DNA from: UBA7672 sp965279085
GTDB lineage: Bacteria > Pseudomonadota > Alphaproteobacteria > Caulobacterales > Hyphomonadaceae
Direction: 5' to 3'
Length of the DNA: 64,000 bases
Assembly: GCA_965279085.1 (NCBI GenBank)
Contig: OZ257149.1
Location: 310,001-374,000, forward strand
The notes beneath the pieces are model-generated. The model made no database searches and was not told where the DNA came from. It saw only the letters and a program-made list of their open reading frames with translations. Made by a program: the position numbers and the translations under genes. The first letter of the stretch is position 1, and each line of letters opens with the position of its first letter. Shown here piece after piece: positions 8,284-17,470 of this stretch.

Positions 8284-8326
8284 GCGGCCTCCGGAAATTT
8301 CTTTCCGGGGGCCGCATCCGTTTTGG
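8284..8326 (+). terminator. Probable intrinsic terminator after the coiled-coil gene
   Basis: A 14-base-pair stem with one G-T wobble and a 4-base loop runs from 8284 to 8315 (arm GCGGCCTCCGGAAA, loop TTTC). It is followed by a T-containing stretch (ATCCGTTTT). It stands 29 bases after the stop of the coiled-coil gene. Confidence 0.6.
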
Positions 8327-8388
8327 GGGCTTTTCGCCTCTAACCTCCAGACAGGGCTGTCATGCCCGTGACATTGGAGGCTGCGGCC

Positions 8389-8778
8389 ATGGAAGCCGAA
8401 ATCTTTATTCCGATCTCAGCGTTTGTGATGATCATTCTGGTCATCTGGTTGTTCCAGCACTTCTCGTTCCGGAAGCGGTCGGAGGCCTTCCAGACTCTCC
8501 GGCTGGCAATCGAGAAGGGCCAGCCCCTGACGCCCGATGCGCTGGACGCCATGGCGCGCATCTCCAGCCCCATTGCGGATCTGCGGCGCGGCATCGTCTT
8601 CGTCGCCATCGCAGCCGGCTTCGCCAGCTTCGCCCTGATTGTTGGTTCGGGCCCAGGTTTGCGCGGCGACCAAGGGGAATTCATGCGCGGCCTGATGGGC
8701 GTCGCCACTTTCCCGCTCTTCGTAGGCCTCGCCTTCCTCGGGCTCCACTTCTTCGCCAACGAGTCCAAGCGCAGCTGA
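8389..8778 (+). CDS. DUF6249-type membrane protein
   Basis: A 129-residue protein with an N-terminal membrane helix (IFIPISAFVMIILVIWLF), a cytoplasmic segment, and two further membrane helices (GIVFVAIAAGFASFALIVG and LMGVATFPLFVGLAFLGLHF). It matches the DUF6249 layout known mostly from genes next to ECF sigma factors. The ATG at 8389 is chosen because a GGAGG lies 8 bases upstream; the in-frame ATG at 8362 has no such site. The next gene (ECF sigma) starts 7 bases after its stop, so the two form an operon. It may take part in membrane control of that sigma factor; this is inference. Confidence 0.8.
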   Translation: MEAEIFIPISAFVMIILVIWLFQHFSFRKRSEAFQTLRLAIEKGQPLTPDALDAMARISSPIADLRRGIVFVAIAAGFASFALIVGSGPGLRGDQGEFMRGLMGVATFPLFVGLAFLGLHFFANESKRS

Positions 8779-8785
8779 ATACCCA

Positions 8786-9304
8786 GTGTCCGGTCTCCTC
8801 CCTGACGAACAGGATCTGACACATGCCGCGATGGCGGGCGACCGGGAGGCCTTTGGCCGCCTCGTCGCCCGCCATCAGGCGTCCATCCGCGCCCTGTCGC
8901 GCCGGCTCACCCGCTCCGGGGCCGATGGCGACGACATCGCCCAGGCCGCCTTCCTCACCGCCTGGCGTCGCCGCGCGACATGGCGTGGCGGGTCGTTCCG
9001 CGGCTGGGTATGCGCCATCGCCTATCGCGAGTTCCTCGCCAGCCGGAAACGCGGCGGCGACACGATCGAAGCAGGCGAGATTGAAGCGTTGTCGGGCGCC
9101 GATGGTGAACGCATCGACCTGACACGCGCCATGGCTGCACTGGACGACAACGAGCGCGGCGCGATCGCGTTGTGCATCGGCGCGGGCCTCAGCCATGGCG
9201 AGGCGGCGCTGGCGATGGCTGCGCCGCTGGGCTCGGTAAAATCGTGGGTGCTGCGGGGTAGGGCGAAGCTACAGAAGGCGCTGGCCGCCTACGAGCGTAC
9301 GTGA
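8786..9304 (+). CDS. ECF-family RNA polymerase sigma factor
   Basis: A 172-residue sigma-70 family factor of ECF size. Sigma-2 spans about residues 22-90 (FGRLVARHQASIRALSRRL, DIAQAAFLTAWR, FRGWVCAIAYREFL) and sigma-4 about 115-168 (LDDNERGAIAL, LSHGEAALAMAAPLGSVKSW). The start is a GTG at 8786, 7 bases after the DUF6249 gene. It directs RNA polymerase to unknown promoters. The flanking genes both encode small membrane proteins, so a membrane-held anti-sigma mechanism is likely. Confidence 0.92.
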   Translation: MSGLLPDEQDLTHAAMAGDREAFGRLVARHQASIRALSRRLTRSGADGDDIAQAAFLTAWRRRATWRGGSFRGWVCAIAYREFLASRKRGGDTIEAGEIEALSGADGERIDLTRAMAALDDNERGAIALCIGAGLSHGEAALAMAAPLGSVKSWVLRGRAKLQKALAAYERT

Positions 9305-9329
9305 GACAGTAATGTTCAAGGATCCCGGC

Positions 9330-9683
9330 ATGACCATCCATACCCCGGAACAACCTGACGACCTCGAACGCCTCTTCGTCGCCGAAGAAGCCGCGATCCG
9401 TGACGATGGTTTCTCGAAGCGCGTCGTCGAACAGGCGCGCGACGGTATCGGCTGGCGGCGTACGGCGATATATGGCGCCGGCATGGCCGGCTTCGGCGTC
9501 GCCGTGGCCAGCATCATCGACCTCGCGCCCTACCTTCCGAAGATCACCACCTGGTGGAATGGCCTGGTCGGCGACGTCCAGTCCGCCGGCGCCCCCACGA
9601 CGGACGCCACTTTGCTCGCGATTGCCGCCTTGGTCGCCGGCGTCAGCTTCCTGCTGGTCGCCGTCGCGGCCCAAGACCGCTGA
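9330..9683 (+). CDS. Small membrane protein, candidate anti-sigma factor
   Basis: A 117-residue protein with a soluble N-terminal part (residues 1-40, DDGFSKRVVEQA) and two predicted membrane helices (about 48-72 and 93-113). The DDGFS-x-RV pattern near the N-terminus is shared with many short proteins encoded right after ECF sigma factors. No zinc-binding HxxxCxxC anti-sigma motif is present, so this would be a zinc-free type. The ATG at 9330 has AAGGA 8 bases upstream and is preferred over the in-frame ATG at 9312. Function is inferred from position only. Confidence 0.7.
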   Translation: MTIHTPEQPDDLERLFVAEEAAIRDDGFSKRVVEQARDGIGWRRTAIYGAGMAGFGVAVASIIDLAPYLPKITTWWNGLVGDVQSAGAPTTDATLLAIAALVAGVSFLLVAVAAQDR

Positions 9684-9756
9684 TCCTCACTCCGCATTGA
9701 CACGGCCCGTTCCTCTGGTCTGATCCGCGCCCGGGCGGGGATCAGGGGAGATGGCA

Positions 9757-10353
9757 ATGGAAGTCGCTTACCTCGCCGCCTTCTTTGGCGGCCTCGTGGT
9801 CTTCTTCGGAACCCACTATTACACCGTCTTTCGCAAGCGCGACGGGACGGGGCTGGCCGACCGCATGCCCCGCGGCGCCTATATGGGGCTCTATTCGCTG
9901 CTGAGCATTGCAGCCTTCGTCGCGATGGTCTGGGGCTTCGGCATGATCAAGCCGTGGATGCCGATCTACACGCCGCCGAGCTGGGGCCGCCATGTCACCA
10001 TGGCGTTGATGCTGCCCGCGCTGGTCCTGATCGTTGCCGCCTACATGCGACCGATCGGTTTCATCGCGAAGGCCGCGAAGCATCCCATGCTTCTGGCGAC
10101 GAAACTTTGGGCGGTCGGCCACCTGTTCGCCAATGGCGACCTCGCCTCCATCGTCCTGTTCGCCTCCTTCCTGCTGTTCGGCATCGTCGACCGCATCGCG
10201 GTGAAGCGCCGGGGCGACAACGGGCCCGTCAGCGCCAAGCCGAACGTGCTGGGGGATCTACTCTCCATCGCCGTTGGCCTCGCGCTCTACCTGCTGTTTA
10301 TCTACGAACTCCACTATATCCTGTTCGGCGTGGACGTGCTGGCGGCGGCGTAG
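9757..10353 (+). CDS. NnrU-family integral membrane protein
   Basis: A 198-residue polytopic membrane protein with about six hydrophobic helices. The segment KHPMLLATKLWAVGHLFANG is the signature of the NnrU family. NnrU was named from nitrite/nitric-oxide reduction clusters and is related to isoprenoid-modifying membrane proteins, but many members, like this one, stand alone and their role is unknown. The start at 9757 has GGGGAG 6 bases upstream; the ATG at 9751 abuts that site and is unlikely. Confidence 0.88.
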   Translation: MEVAYLAAFFGGLVVFFGTHYYTVFRKRDGTGLADRMPRGAYMGLYSLLSIAAFVAMVWGFGMIKPWMPIYTPPSWGRHVTMALMLPALVLIVAAYMRPIGFIAKAAKHPMLLATKLWAVGHLFANGDLASIVLFASFLLFGIVDRIAVKRRGDNGPVSAKPNVLGDLLSIAVGLALYLLFIYELHYILFGVDVLAAA

Positions 10354-10424
10354 GGTGGCCTGTGGATTGCCTGCGGCCCCGTAGGGCCGTATTGAGCGCC
10401 CCATAACGAAGGAGGGCGCTCCCC

Positions 10425-11249
10425 ATGTCCGCCCAGACTCAATCCGCTCGCAAGACCGTTAAGGATATCGCCGCCGCCAAGGGCGCGACCCCCCTGGTCT
10501 GTCTCACGGCCTATACCGCGCCCGTCGCCGGTCTCCTGGACGAGAAGTGCGATCTTCTCCTCGTGGGCGACAGCGTTGGGATGGTCGTCCATGGCCTGCC
10601 CACCACGGTCGGCGTCACCGTCGACATGATGATCCTCCATGGCAAGGCCGTGATGCGCGCCTCGATGAAGGCGTTCGTCGTTGTCGACATGCCTTTCGGC
10701 TCCTACGAGGCGAGCGTCGAGCAGGCGTTCATGAACGCCTCCCGCATCATGATGGAAACCGGATGCCAGGCCGTGAAGATCGAGGCCGGCGAATACGCCG
10801 CCGCCACTGTTCGCTACCTCGTCGAACGGGGCATCCCGGTCATGGCCCATGTCGGCCTCCGCCCGCAGGCCACCAATGTGGACGGCGGCTTCAAGGCCAA
10901 GGGCCGCACCGAAAAGGAACGCGACAAGGTCATCTCCGAAGCCGTCGCCGCCGACCAGGCCGGCTGCTTCGCCATGGTTATCGAGGGGGTGGCCGAGGAT
11001 CTCGCCGCCCAGATCACCCATCAGGTGTCCTGCCCCACGGTAGGCATCGGGGCCTCCGCCGCCTGTGACGGCCAGATCCTCGTCACCGACGACCTTCTGG
11101 GCATGTTCGACTGGACCCCGCGATTCGTGCGGCGTTATGCCGATCTTCGCGCGGAGATCGGAAAGGCTGTAGACGGATATGCCTCGGATGTGAGGGCCCG
11201 GACCTTTCCCGGGGAAAAAGAGACCTACGCCCTCAAAAAACAGCCATAA
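10425..11249 (+). CDS. panB: 3-methyl-2-oxobutanoate hydroxymethyltransferase
   Basis: A 274-residue PanB, the first committed step of pantothenate (hence coenzyme A) synthesis: transfer of a hydroxymethyl group from 5,10-methylene-THF to 2-oxoisovalerate in the cytoplasm. Family motifs are present in order: VCLTAYTAP, LLVGDSVGMV with a Mg2+-binding Asp, DMPFGSYE, AVKIEAGE with the catalytic Glu region, HVGLRPQ and VGIGAS. Length is normal. A strong AAGGAGG ribosome site lies upstream. panC is not in the window. It heads a run of same-strand genes (TPR protein, bamB, der). Confidence 0.97.
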   Translation: MSAQTQSARKTVKDIAAAKGATPLVCLTAYTAPVAGLLDEKCDLLLVGDSVGMVVHGLPTTVGVTVDMMILHGKAVMRASMKAFVVVDMPFGSYEASVEQAFMNASRIMMETGCQAVKIEAGEYAAATVRYLVERGIPVMAHVGLRPQATNVDGGFKAKGRTEKERDKVISEAVAADQAGCFAMVIEGVAEDLAAQITHQVSCPTVGIGASAACDGQILVTDDLLGMFDWTPRFVRRYADLRAEIGKAVDGYASDVRARTFPGEKETYALKKQP

Positions 11250-11326
11250 TTCCAGCGGCGTTGTTCAATTGCGGGGGCGGGTGGCCCCGGCTAAGTTGCC
11301 CCACCTTTTGCGGAGCATACCCTCGC

Positions 11327-12076
11327 GTGACCGATATCTTTGAAGAAGTCGACCAGTCCCTGCGGCAGGACAGTCTCGGCACGATCTGGAAGCGCTGGCA
11401 GTGGGTTGTGTACGGTGTGATCGCCGCCGCCATCATCGGCGTAGCCGTGTTCGAGTTCATGCGCTGGCAGCGTTCCGGCGAGATCGACAAGGACGCCCGG
11501 CTTTATGACTCCGCCTTCGTCGCTCGCGAAGCCAACGACCTCACGACTGCGCGCAGCAATTTCGCCCAGCTCGAAAACGACAATACCGGCTTCAAGGCGC
11601 TCGCAGGCCATATGCTCGCCGGCGTGGAGAATGAGCTGACGGGCGACAGCGCCGCCGTCGAGGCCCACCTCGCCGCCGCCGCCGCCGCCGACAAGGGCGG
11701 GGTGATGGGCGATCTGGCTCTCCTCAAGCTCGGGTACGCCAAGGCGGATACGGCAACGATCGCCGAACTCGAGAAAGACCTGAAGCCACTGCTCGACCGC
11801 ACCGGCTACGCCTCCGCTCTCGCGCGCGAGCTGATCGCCTCCAAGGCCATGGCCGATGGCGACGTGACCCGCGCCCGCGCCGAGTACGAACTTCTCTCCG
11901 CCAATCTGGAGTCGCCGCAAGGCATGCAGCAGCGTGTCCAGCAGGCGCTCGCCATTCTTCCGGCGCGTGTCGTCAATCTCGACAACCCGACCCCGGCCGC
12001 TCCCGCTGCTGCTCCCGCCGCTCCGGCGCCCACAGCCCCGACTCCCGCCCAGCCCGCACAGGCGCCGCAGCAATGA
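11327..12076 (+). CDS. Membrane-anchored TPR protein (YfgM-like)
   Basis: A 249-residue protein with a short cytoplasmic N-terminus (TDIFEEVDQSLRQD), one membrane helix at about residues 25-44 (VVYGVIAAAIIGVAVFEF) and a periplasmic helical repeat domain, ending in a low-complexity Pro/Ala tail. This is the layout of YfgM, which binds the SecYEG translocon with PpiD and sits next to bamB and der in many proteobacteria, as here. The start is taken as the GTG at 11327 because the upstream reading frame has no family resemblance. The last four bases overlap the bamB start. Confidence 0.86.
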   Translation: MTDIFEEVDQSLRQDSLGTIWKRWQWVVYGVIAAAIIGVAVFEFMRWQRSGEIDKDARLYDSAFVAREANDLTTARSNFAQLENDNTGFKALAGHMLAGVENELTGDSAAVEAHLAAAAAADKGGVMGDLALLKLGYAKADTATIAELEKDLKPLLDRTGYASALARELIASKAMADGDVTRARAEYELLSANLESPQGMQQRVQQALAILPARVVNLDNPTPAAPAAAPAAPAPTAPTPAQPAQAPQQ

Positions 12077-13398
12077 GCTCAGTGATGCGTTCTCTCATCC
12101 TCGTTCTTCCGCTGGCCCTCGGCCTCGCCGCGTGCGGCAGTGCGCCGATTATCCTCTCCGAGGAGGAGAAGGCCGCGCGCATCACGGTGAACCCGTTCCA
12201 GGATGACTTCACGCCCGACGCGACGCTTGCGGCGGCAACGATCACGCTTCCGGCGGCGCAGCCCTCGGGCGACTGGCTGCAGTCCGGCCTCAATCCGGCG
12301 AAGGCGCCGGGCAATCTCGTCGCGGGTGAGCAGTTCCAGATCGACTGGCGCACCGGCGTCGGCGAAGGCTCGGGCGAGCTCAAGCGCATCGTCGCCGCGC
12401 CCGTCGCCAAGGCAGGCCGCATCTACACGATCGACGCCAACCAGAAGGTCTCGGCCTTTGACATCGCGTCCGGCAAGCGCGTCTGGGAAAACCAGTTCAA
12501 GGCCGCGGACCCGCACTGGGACGAGTACACGGTCGGCGGCGGCCTCGCCATCTCGGGCGAGAAGCTCATCGTCGCCTCGGGTTTTGCCTATGTCAGCGCG
12601 CTCAATCTCAGCGACGGCAAGGAAATCTGGCATCGCCGCGTCGATAGCCCGCTGTCGTCCTCGCCCGCCATCCTCGGCAACCGCGCCTTCCTGACGTCGA
12701 CGAACAACGACTTCTACGCCATCGATGTCGATACCGGCGAAGTCCTCTGGAACGACCAGGCGCTCTCGGAAACCGCCCGCGTCCTGTCCTCGCCCAGCCC
12801 CGCCGTGAACCAGGACATCCTGGCCGTCGGATATTCCTCGGGCGAGCTCATCACCTACCTGCCGGCCAACGGCCGCCGCCTGTGGACCGAGACGCTGACA
12901 TCGACGGGCCGCTACACGCCGCTCTCCGCGATCAACGACATCGCAGGCAAGCCCACGATCCAGGATGGCGTCGTCTATGTCGCCAGCCACTCCGGCATTC
13001 TCACCGCCATCGATGCGCGTTCCGGCGCCCGCATCTGGAGCAAGACGTTCGGCTCGCGTCAGGGCCCCGTGATCGGCGGCGACTTCCTGTTCGTGGTGGG
13101 CACCAACTCGAAGGTTGCCGCCGTCAACAAGATCGACGGCAAGATCGCCTGGATCCGAGACCTGCCGGAGTTCAAGGACGGCAACAAGGAACACCGCATC
13201 GTCTGGACGGGCCCGCTCATCGCGTCCGACCGTCTCGTCATCGCCTCGTCCGAAGGCGACGTCATTGCGCTCTCGCCCCAGAACGGCGAGACCAAGGCGG
13301 AACTGAAGGTCGGCCAGTCCATCTACATCGAGCCGATCGCTGCCAACGGCAAGATTTTCGTCCTCACCGACCAGGCGCAGTTGATCGCGATCAAGTAG
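12073..13398 (+). CDS. bamB: Outer-membrane assembly factor BamB (PQQ-type beta-propeller lipoprotein)
   Basis: A 441-residue lipoprotein. The signal peptide ends in lipobox GLAAC with Cys21. The mature protein is an eight-bladed propeller built of PQQ-like repeats with the recurring GxxxW pattern ([48 protein letters not shown]). BamB supports insertion of beta-barrel proteins by the BAM complex at the inner face of the outer membrane. The gene overlaps the TPR gene by 4 bases (ATGA) and is followed 41 bases later by der, which is the usual order. Confidence 0.95.
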   Translation: MSSVMRSLILVLPLALGLAACGSAPIILSEEEKAARITVNPFQDDFTPDATLAAATITLPAAQPSGDWLQSGLNPAKAPGNLVAGEQFQIDWRTGVGEGSGELKRIVAAPVAKAGRIYTIDANQKVSAFDIASGKRVWENQFKAADPHWDEYTVGGGLAISGEKLIVASGFAYVSALNLSDGKEIWHRRVDSPLSSSPAILGNRAFLTSTNNDFYAIDVDTGEVLWNDQALSETARVLSSPSPAVNQDILAVGYSSGELITYLPANGRRLWTETLTSTGRYTPLSAINDIAGKPTIQDGVVYVASHSGILTAIDARSGARIWSKTFGSRQGPVIGGDFLFVVGTNSKVAAVNKIDGKIAWIRDLPEFKDGNKEHRIVWTGPLIASDRLVIASSEGDVIALSPQNGETKAELKVGQSIYIEPIAANGKIFVLTDQAQLIAIK

Positions 13399-13439
13399 CC
13401 GCCCCAAGTTGCCGCAAATACGCGGCTGGAGTTTCTGTT

Positions 13440-14843
13440 ATGATGCTGACGGTGGCCATCGTCGGTCGCCCGAATGTCGGCAAGTCGACGTTGTTCAACC
13501 GGCTCGCGGGCCGGAAGATCGCAATCGTGGATGACCAGCCCGGCGTTACGCGCGACCGCAAGGAAGCCGTGGGCCGCCTCGGCGACCTCGAGCTTCGTCT
13601 CATCGACACGGCCGGATTCGAGGACGTCAATGACGACTCGCTGGAAACGCGCATGCGTCGCCAGACCGAGATCGCGATCAACGAAGCGGATGTGACGATC
13701 TTCCTCTATGACGCCCGCGTCGGCGTGACGGCGCTGGACGAGCGTTTCGCCCAGCTCCTGCGCAAGTCCGGCAAGCCTGTCGTGCTCGCCGCGAACAAGT
13801 GCGAGGGCAAGCAGGGCGATGAAGGCCTGATGGAAGCCTGGCGCCTCGGCCTCGGCGATCCCGCGCCGCTCTCCGCCGAGCACGGCGAAGGCATGTCCGA
13901 CCTCTTCGTGGGCCTCGCCGCCGCGCAGGCCAAGCTCGAAGCCTCCGGCGCCATCGTCAACCTCGAGCCGGACGCGCAGGACGACGAACCCTTCGACCCG
14001 GATGCCGAAACGCCGACGGTCGATCCGACCAAGCCGGTCCGCATCGCCTTTGTCGGTCGCCCCAACGCCGGCAAGTCCACCTTGCTGAACGCCATCCTAG
14101 GCGACGACCGTTTCATCACCGGCCCCGAAGCCGGCATCACGCGCGACAGCGTCACCGTCGCGTGGAAGTGGCGCGATCGCGAGATCCGCCTCGTCGACAC
14201 CGCCGGCCTGCGCAAACGCGCCAAAGTTCAGGAGAAGCTCGAACGCCTCTCCACGATGGAGACGACGCACTCGATCCGCTTCGCGGATGTCGTTGTGCTG
14301 GTCATGGACCCGCGCGATGCCTTTGAGCGGCAGGACATCCAGATCGCCAACCTCGCCCTGCGCGAGGGCAGGGGTCTCGTGTTCGCGATCACCAAGTGGG
14401 ACACGGTCGATGCGCCGTCCGAGGCCCGCAAGGAGATGGACCATCAGGCCGAGGCGCACTTGCCGCACGCCAAGGGCACGCCGCTGGTGCCCGTGTCAGG
14501 CACGACGCGCCGCAACCTCGACAAGCTGATGGACGCCTGCCTGAAGGTCCACAAGGATTGGTCCGCCCGCATCAAGACGCGCGATCTCAACGACTGGCTG
14601 CAATACACTGTCCAGAAACACCCGCCGCCAGCCGCCGACGGCAAGCGCGTCAAGCCGCGCTACATGGCGCAGATGAAAACGCGCCCGCCAACCTTCGTGC
14701 TGATCGCCTCGCGCGCCGAAGACATGCCGGAGCCCTACAAGCGTTACCTGCTCAACGAACTCCGCGAATCCTTCGATCTTCCCGGCATTCCCCTGCGCCT
14801 CGTCCTCAAAGGCCAGAAGAACCCCTTCGTCGACAAGGAGTGA
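13440..14843 (+). CDS. der: Ribosome biogenesis GTPase Der (EngA)
   Basis: A 467-residue double-GTPase. The first G domain begins with GRPNVGKST near residue 8 and the second with GRPNAGKST near residue 207; each has its DTAG switch (DTAGFED, DTAGLRK) and NKCE/TKWD specificity motif. A C-terminal KH-like domain follows (about 385-467). Der acts in late assembly of the 50S ribosomal subunit. Two tandem ATG codons (13440, 13443) are possible starts behind a GGAG. An acidic linker of about 30 residues separates the two G domains. Confidence 0.97.
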   Translation: MMLTVAIVGRPNVGKSTLFNRLAGRKIAIVDDQPGVTRDRKEAVGRLGDLELRLIDTAGFEDVNDDSLETRMRRQTEIAINEADVTIFLYDARVGVTALDERFAQLLRKSGKPVVLAANKCEGKQGDEGLMEAWRLGLGDPAPLSAEHGEGMSDLFVGLAAAQAKLEASGAIVNLEPDAQDDEPFDPDAETPTVDPTKPVRIAFVGRPNAGKSTLLNAILGDDRFITGPEAGITRDSVTVAWKWRDREIRLVDTAGLRKRAKVQEKLERLSTMETTHSIRFADVVVLVMDPRDAFERQDIQIANLALREGRGLVFAITKWDTVDAPSEARKEMDHQAEAHLPHAKGTPLVPVSGTTRRNLDKLMDACLKVHKDWSARIKTRDLNDWLQYTVQKHPPPAADGKRVKPRYMAQMKTRPPTFVLIASRAEDMPEPYKRYLLNELRESFDLPGIPLRLVLKGQKNPFVDKE

Positions 14844-14849
14844 CGAGGG

Positions 14850-15563
14850 CTAGGCCTTGCGCTTGGCGAACACGATGCGCTGGCCGTGCAGCGTGCAGTC
14901 CGCCGCGAGGTATTGCGGAATGTTCGACGCAACATCCGCCGGCGTCGGCAGCGTCAACGGATCTTCCCCCGGCATCGCCTTGAACCGCATCTCGGTGCGC
15001 ACTGCGCCCGGATCGAACAGGTTCACGCGGATCGGCGTCTTCTCCACTTCGTCTGCGTAGCAGGTGATCATCGTTTCCAGCGCCGCCTTGGTCGCCGCGT
15101 AGACGCCCCAGAACGCCCGTGGTCGCGGCACGACACCGGATGTCACGAACAGCGCGCGTCCTGCCTCGCTCATCCGCAGCAGCGGATGCACCGCCCGTAT
15201 CAGCCGCCAGTTGGCCGAGAAGTTGACGTCCAGCGTCTCCTGGAAGCTGGCCGGTGAAATCGTCTCCAGCGGCCCGAGCGTCCCCAGGACGCCGGCATTT
15301 CCAAGCAGCCCGTCCAGCCGCCCGAACCGCTCCAGCAGCGCCGACGCCAGCCTGTCGACCGCCGCCATGTCGCGCATGTCCAACGGGATCAGCGTCGCAT
15401 TGTGGTTGGTCGCCGCGAGGATTTCGTCATCCAGCTTCGTCAGCGCCTTCTCGGACCGCGCAGTCGCGATCACATGATTTCCGGCTTTCGCCAGCTCCAG
15501 CGCCGCCGCGCGGCCGATCCCCCGGGAAGCGCCTGTTACGAGAATGATGCGTTTGTCGATCAT
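14850..15563 (-). CDS. Short-chain dehydrogenase/reductase
   Basis: A 237-residue classical SDR. The cofactor motif GASRGIG is at residues 11-17, NAG at 89-91, and the catalytic Ser142, Tyr155 and Lys159 are all present (YAATK). The fold binds NAD(P)H and oxidises or reduces an alcohol/carbonyl pair; the substrate cannot be deduced. It lies downstream of purF on the minus strand, a position where many alphaproteobacteria keep an SDR, but a 78-residue membrane protein gene intervenes. It converges with der, 6 bases apart. Confidence 0.93.
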   Translation of the reverse strand: MIDKRIILVTGASRGIGRAAALELAKAGNHVIATARSEKALTKLDDEILAATNHNATLIPLDMRDMAAVDRLASALLERFGRLDGLLGNAGVLGTLGPLETISPASFQETLDVNFSANWRLIRAVHPLLRMSEAGRALFVTSGVVPRPRAFWGVYAATKAALETMITCYADEVEKTPIRVNLFDPGAVRTEMRFKAMPGEDPLTLPTPADVASNIPQYLAADCTLHGQRIVFAKRKA

Positions 15564-15642
15564 GGCGGCGGATTAGCGCAATTGGGCGGGAGAGGCCATG
15601 GGTTTGCGGCCGAGTCGAGAGTCTGTCGGCTTTGCCGCACTC

Positions 15643-15879
15643 CTATCGAGGGTTGTCGTCGGGACCGGCGCCGGGACGGTAGATGGTCGAATTCGAGCCG
15701 CTTCCGAAGACCCGGTAGTTCATGATGACTTCGGCGACAAAGCAGGCCGCTGCAAATGGCAACAAGGCGAATATCGCCAAGGGACTTTTGGTTGCGAAGA
15801 ACAACAATACGACCAAGGACACGACCGCAATAACGGCGCATCCGCAAAGTATGGGGTGTTTTCGGACGATCTTCAGCAT
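15643..15879 (-). CDS. Small hydrophobic membrane protein
   Basis: A 78-residue protein with two predicted membrane helices (about residues 11-29, GCAVIAVVSLVVLLFFA, and 32-52) and a polar Gly/Pro/Asn-rich C-terminus. No family is recognised. Base composition is lower in GC than in its neighbours. It lies in the 386-base interval between purF and the SDR, on the same strand, and its ATG is not preceded by a strong ribosome site. The long hydrophobic runs with a positive-inside N-terminus make it a plausible gene rather than certain. Confidence 0.55.
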   Translation of the reverse strand: MLKIVRKHPILCGCAVIAVVSLVVLLFFATKSPLAIFALLPFAAACFVAEVIMNYRVFGSGSNSTIYRPGAGPDDNPR

Positions 15880-15949
15880 GCGATCGACCTCAATCGACGG
15901 GGCCGTTCCAGGACCAGGGACTTGGCCCCTTGAAAGAGCATACGCCGCC

Positions 15950-17449
15950 CTAGTCGTCCAAGAGCGAGAGCTGCTGTTCCTTCGACGCCATGTCGTGGTC
16001 GCGGTCGACCAGCCGGGTCGGATAATCGCCGGTGAAGCAGTGGTCGGCGAACTGCGGCGCCATGTCGTTCCGCTTCCCCGCGCCCAGCGCCTCGTAGAAG
16101 CCGGGCAGGGAAATGAAGGCCAGCGAGTCCACCTTCAGATAGCGCTTCATCTGCTCGATGCTCATCGACGAGGCGATCAGTTCTTCTTTCGACGGCATGT
16201 CGATGCCGTAGAAGTCCGGATGCTTGATCGGCGGGCTCGCCACGCGGAAATGGATCTCGCGCGCTCCCGCATCGCGGATCATTTGCACGATCCGCTGCGA
16301 CGTATTCCCACGCACAATTGAGTCATCCACCAGCACCACGCGCTTGCCATCCAGCAGCGGGCGGTTCGGCGCATGCTTGCGCGAGATCGAGCGTTGCCGA
16401 CCCGATTGCGTCGGCTGGATGAAAGTGCGGCCGACATAGTGATTGCGGATGATGCCGAAGCCGAACGGAATGCTGGAAGCCTCCGCATAGCCCAGCGCCG
16501 CCGGATTGCCGCCATCCGGCACCGGGCAGATGATGTCCGCATCGACATGCGCTTCGCTCGCCAGCACGCGGCCGAACCTGCGCCGGGTCTCGTAGACACT
16601 CTGGCCATGCATGATCGAATCCGGCCGCGCGAAATAGACATACTCGAACACGCACGGGCTCGAGCGTCCGGCCGGGAAGGGGGTCAGGCTCTCGACGCCG
16701 TTCTCGGTGATCACCACCACTTCGCCCGCCTCGATGTTGCGCACGAAGCTCGCCCCGATAGCATCCAGCGCACAGGTCTCCGAGCACAGCACCGGCGCAC
16801 CGTCGATCTCGCCCAGCACCAGCGGACGAAGTCCCCACGGGTCGCGCGCGCCAATGATCTTGTCATTGGTCATCGCCACGAAGGCGTAGCCGCCCTCAAG
16901 CTGACGAAGCGCGTCGATGAAACGGTCCTCGATCCGATTGCGCATCGAGCGCGCGGTCAGCTGCAGGACGACTTCGGTATCCATGGTCGACTGGAAGATC
17001 GCGCCGTTCTGCACCAGCTCGCGATGAATCGCGCGGGCATTCGTCAGGTTTCCGTTGTGCGCCACGGCGAGGCCGCCATGCGCGAGGTCGGCATAGATCG
17101 GCTGGATGTTGCGCAGGACCACGCGGCCCGATGTCGAATAGCGGTTATGCCCGATGGCGATCCGGCCGGGCAGGCGCGAGATTGCGCCACTGTCATGCGC
17201 GAAGTTGTCGCCGACGAGGCCCATGTGGCGCTCGGACCGGAATGACCCGCCCTTGCTGTCGAAGGTAACGATCCCGCAGGCTTCCTGTCCGCGATGCTGC
17301 AGGGCGTGAAGGCCGAGGGCGGTAAGCACGGCCGCGTCATCGCGACCGAAGACCCCGAACACCCCGCACTTGTGACCCATCCCATCCTTGAAGCCGGGAC
17401 GGAAATCGTCATCCAGTCCCGGATCGTCGAAGATGTCAGGACTGGTCAA
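15950..17449 (-). CDS. purF: Amidophosphoribosyltransferase
   Basis: A 499-residue enzyme that makes 5-phosphoribosylamine from PRPP and glutamine, the first step of purine synthesis. An N-terminal propeptide of 27 residues precedes the catalytic nucleophile Cys28 in HKCGVFG, typical of the processed type. Glutaminase motifs (HRGQEACGI, GHNRYST) and the PRPP-binding loop (VVLVDDSIVRGNTSQRI) are clear. The C-terminal positions that hold an Fe-S cluster in the Bacillus enzyme are mostly replaced (HPDFYG instead of HPCFYG, and one Cys near the end), so no cluster is expected. It is in the radA–cvpA–purF order. Confidence 0.97.
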   Translation of the reverse strand: MTSPDIFDDPGLDDDFRPGFKDGMGHKCGVFGVFGRDDAAVLTALGLHALQHRGQEACGIVTFDSKGGSFRSERHMGLVGDNFAHDSGAISRLPGRIAIGHNRYSTSGRVVLRNIQPIYADLAHGGLAVAHNGNLTNARAIHRELVQNGAIFQSTMDTEVVLQLTARSMRNRIEDRFIDALRQLEGGYAFVAMTNDKIIGARDPWGLRPLVLGEIDGAPVLCSETCALDAIGASFVRNIEAGEVVVITENGVESLTPFPAGRSSPCVFEYVYFARPDSIMHGQSVYETRRRFGRVLASEAHVDADIICPVPDGGNPAALGYAEASSIPFGFGIIRNHYVGRTFIQPTQSGRQRSISRKHAPNRPLLDGKRVVLVDDSIVRGNTSQRIVQMIRDAGAREIHFRVASPPIKHPDFYGIDMPSKEELIASSMSIEQMKRYLKVDSLAFISLPGFYEALGAGKRNDMAPQFADHCFTGDYPTRLVDRDHDMASKEQQLSLLDD

Positions 17450-17470
17450 AGCTTGCCTCCAGGCAAATGC

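Noticed and set aside
12079..13407. 442-codon minus-strand open frame
   Set aside because: It is antisense to bamB, lacks any family similarity, and is Arg/Gly/Asp-rich as expected of a shadow in high-GC DNA.
12882..13439. Upstream 186 codons in frame with der
   Set aside because: This part overlaps bamB and has no resemblance to Der; the GTPase starts at 13440.
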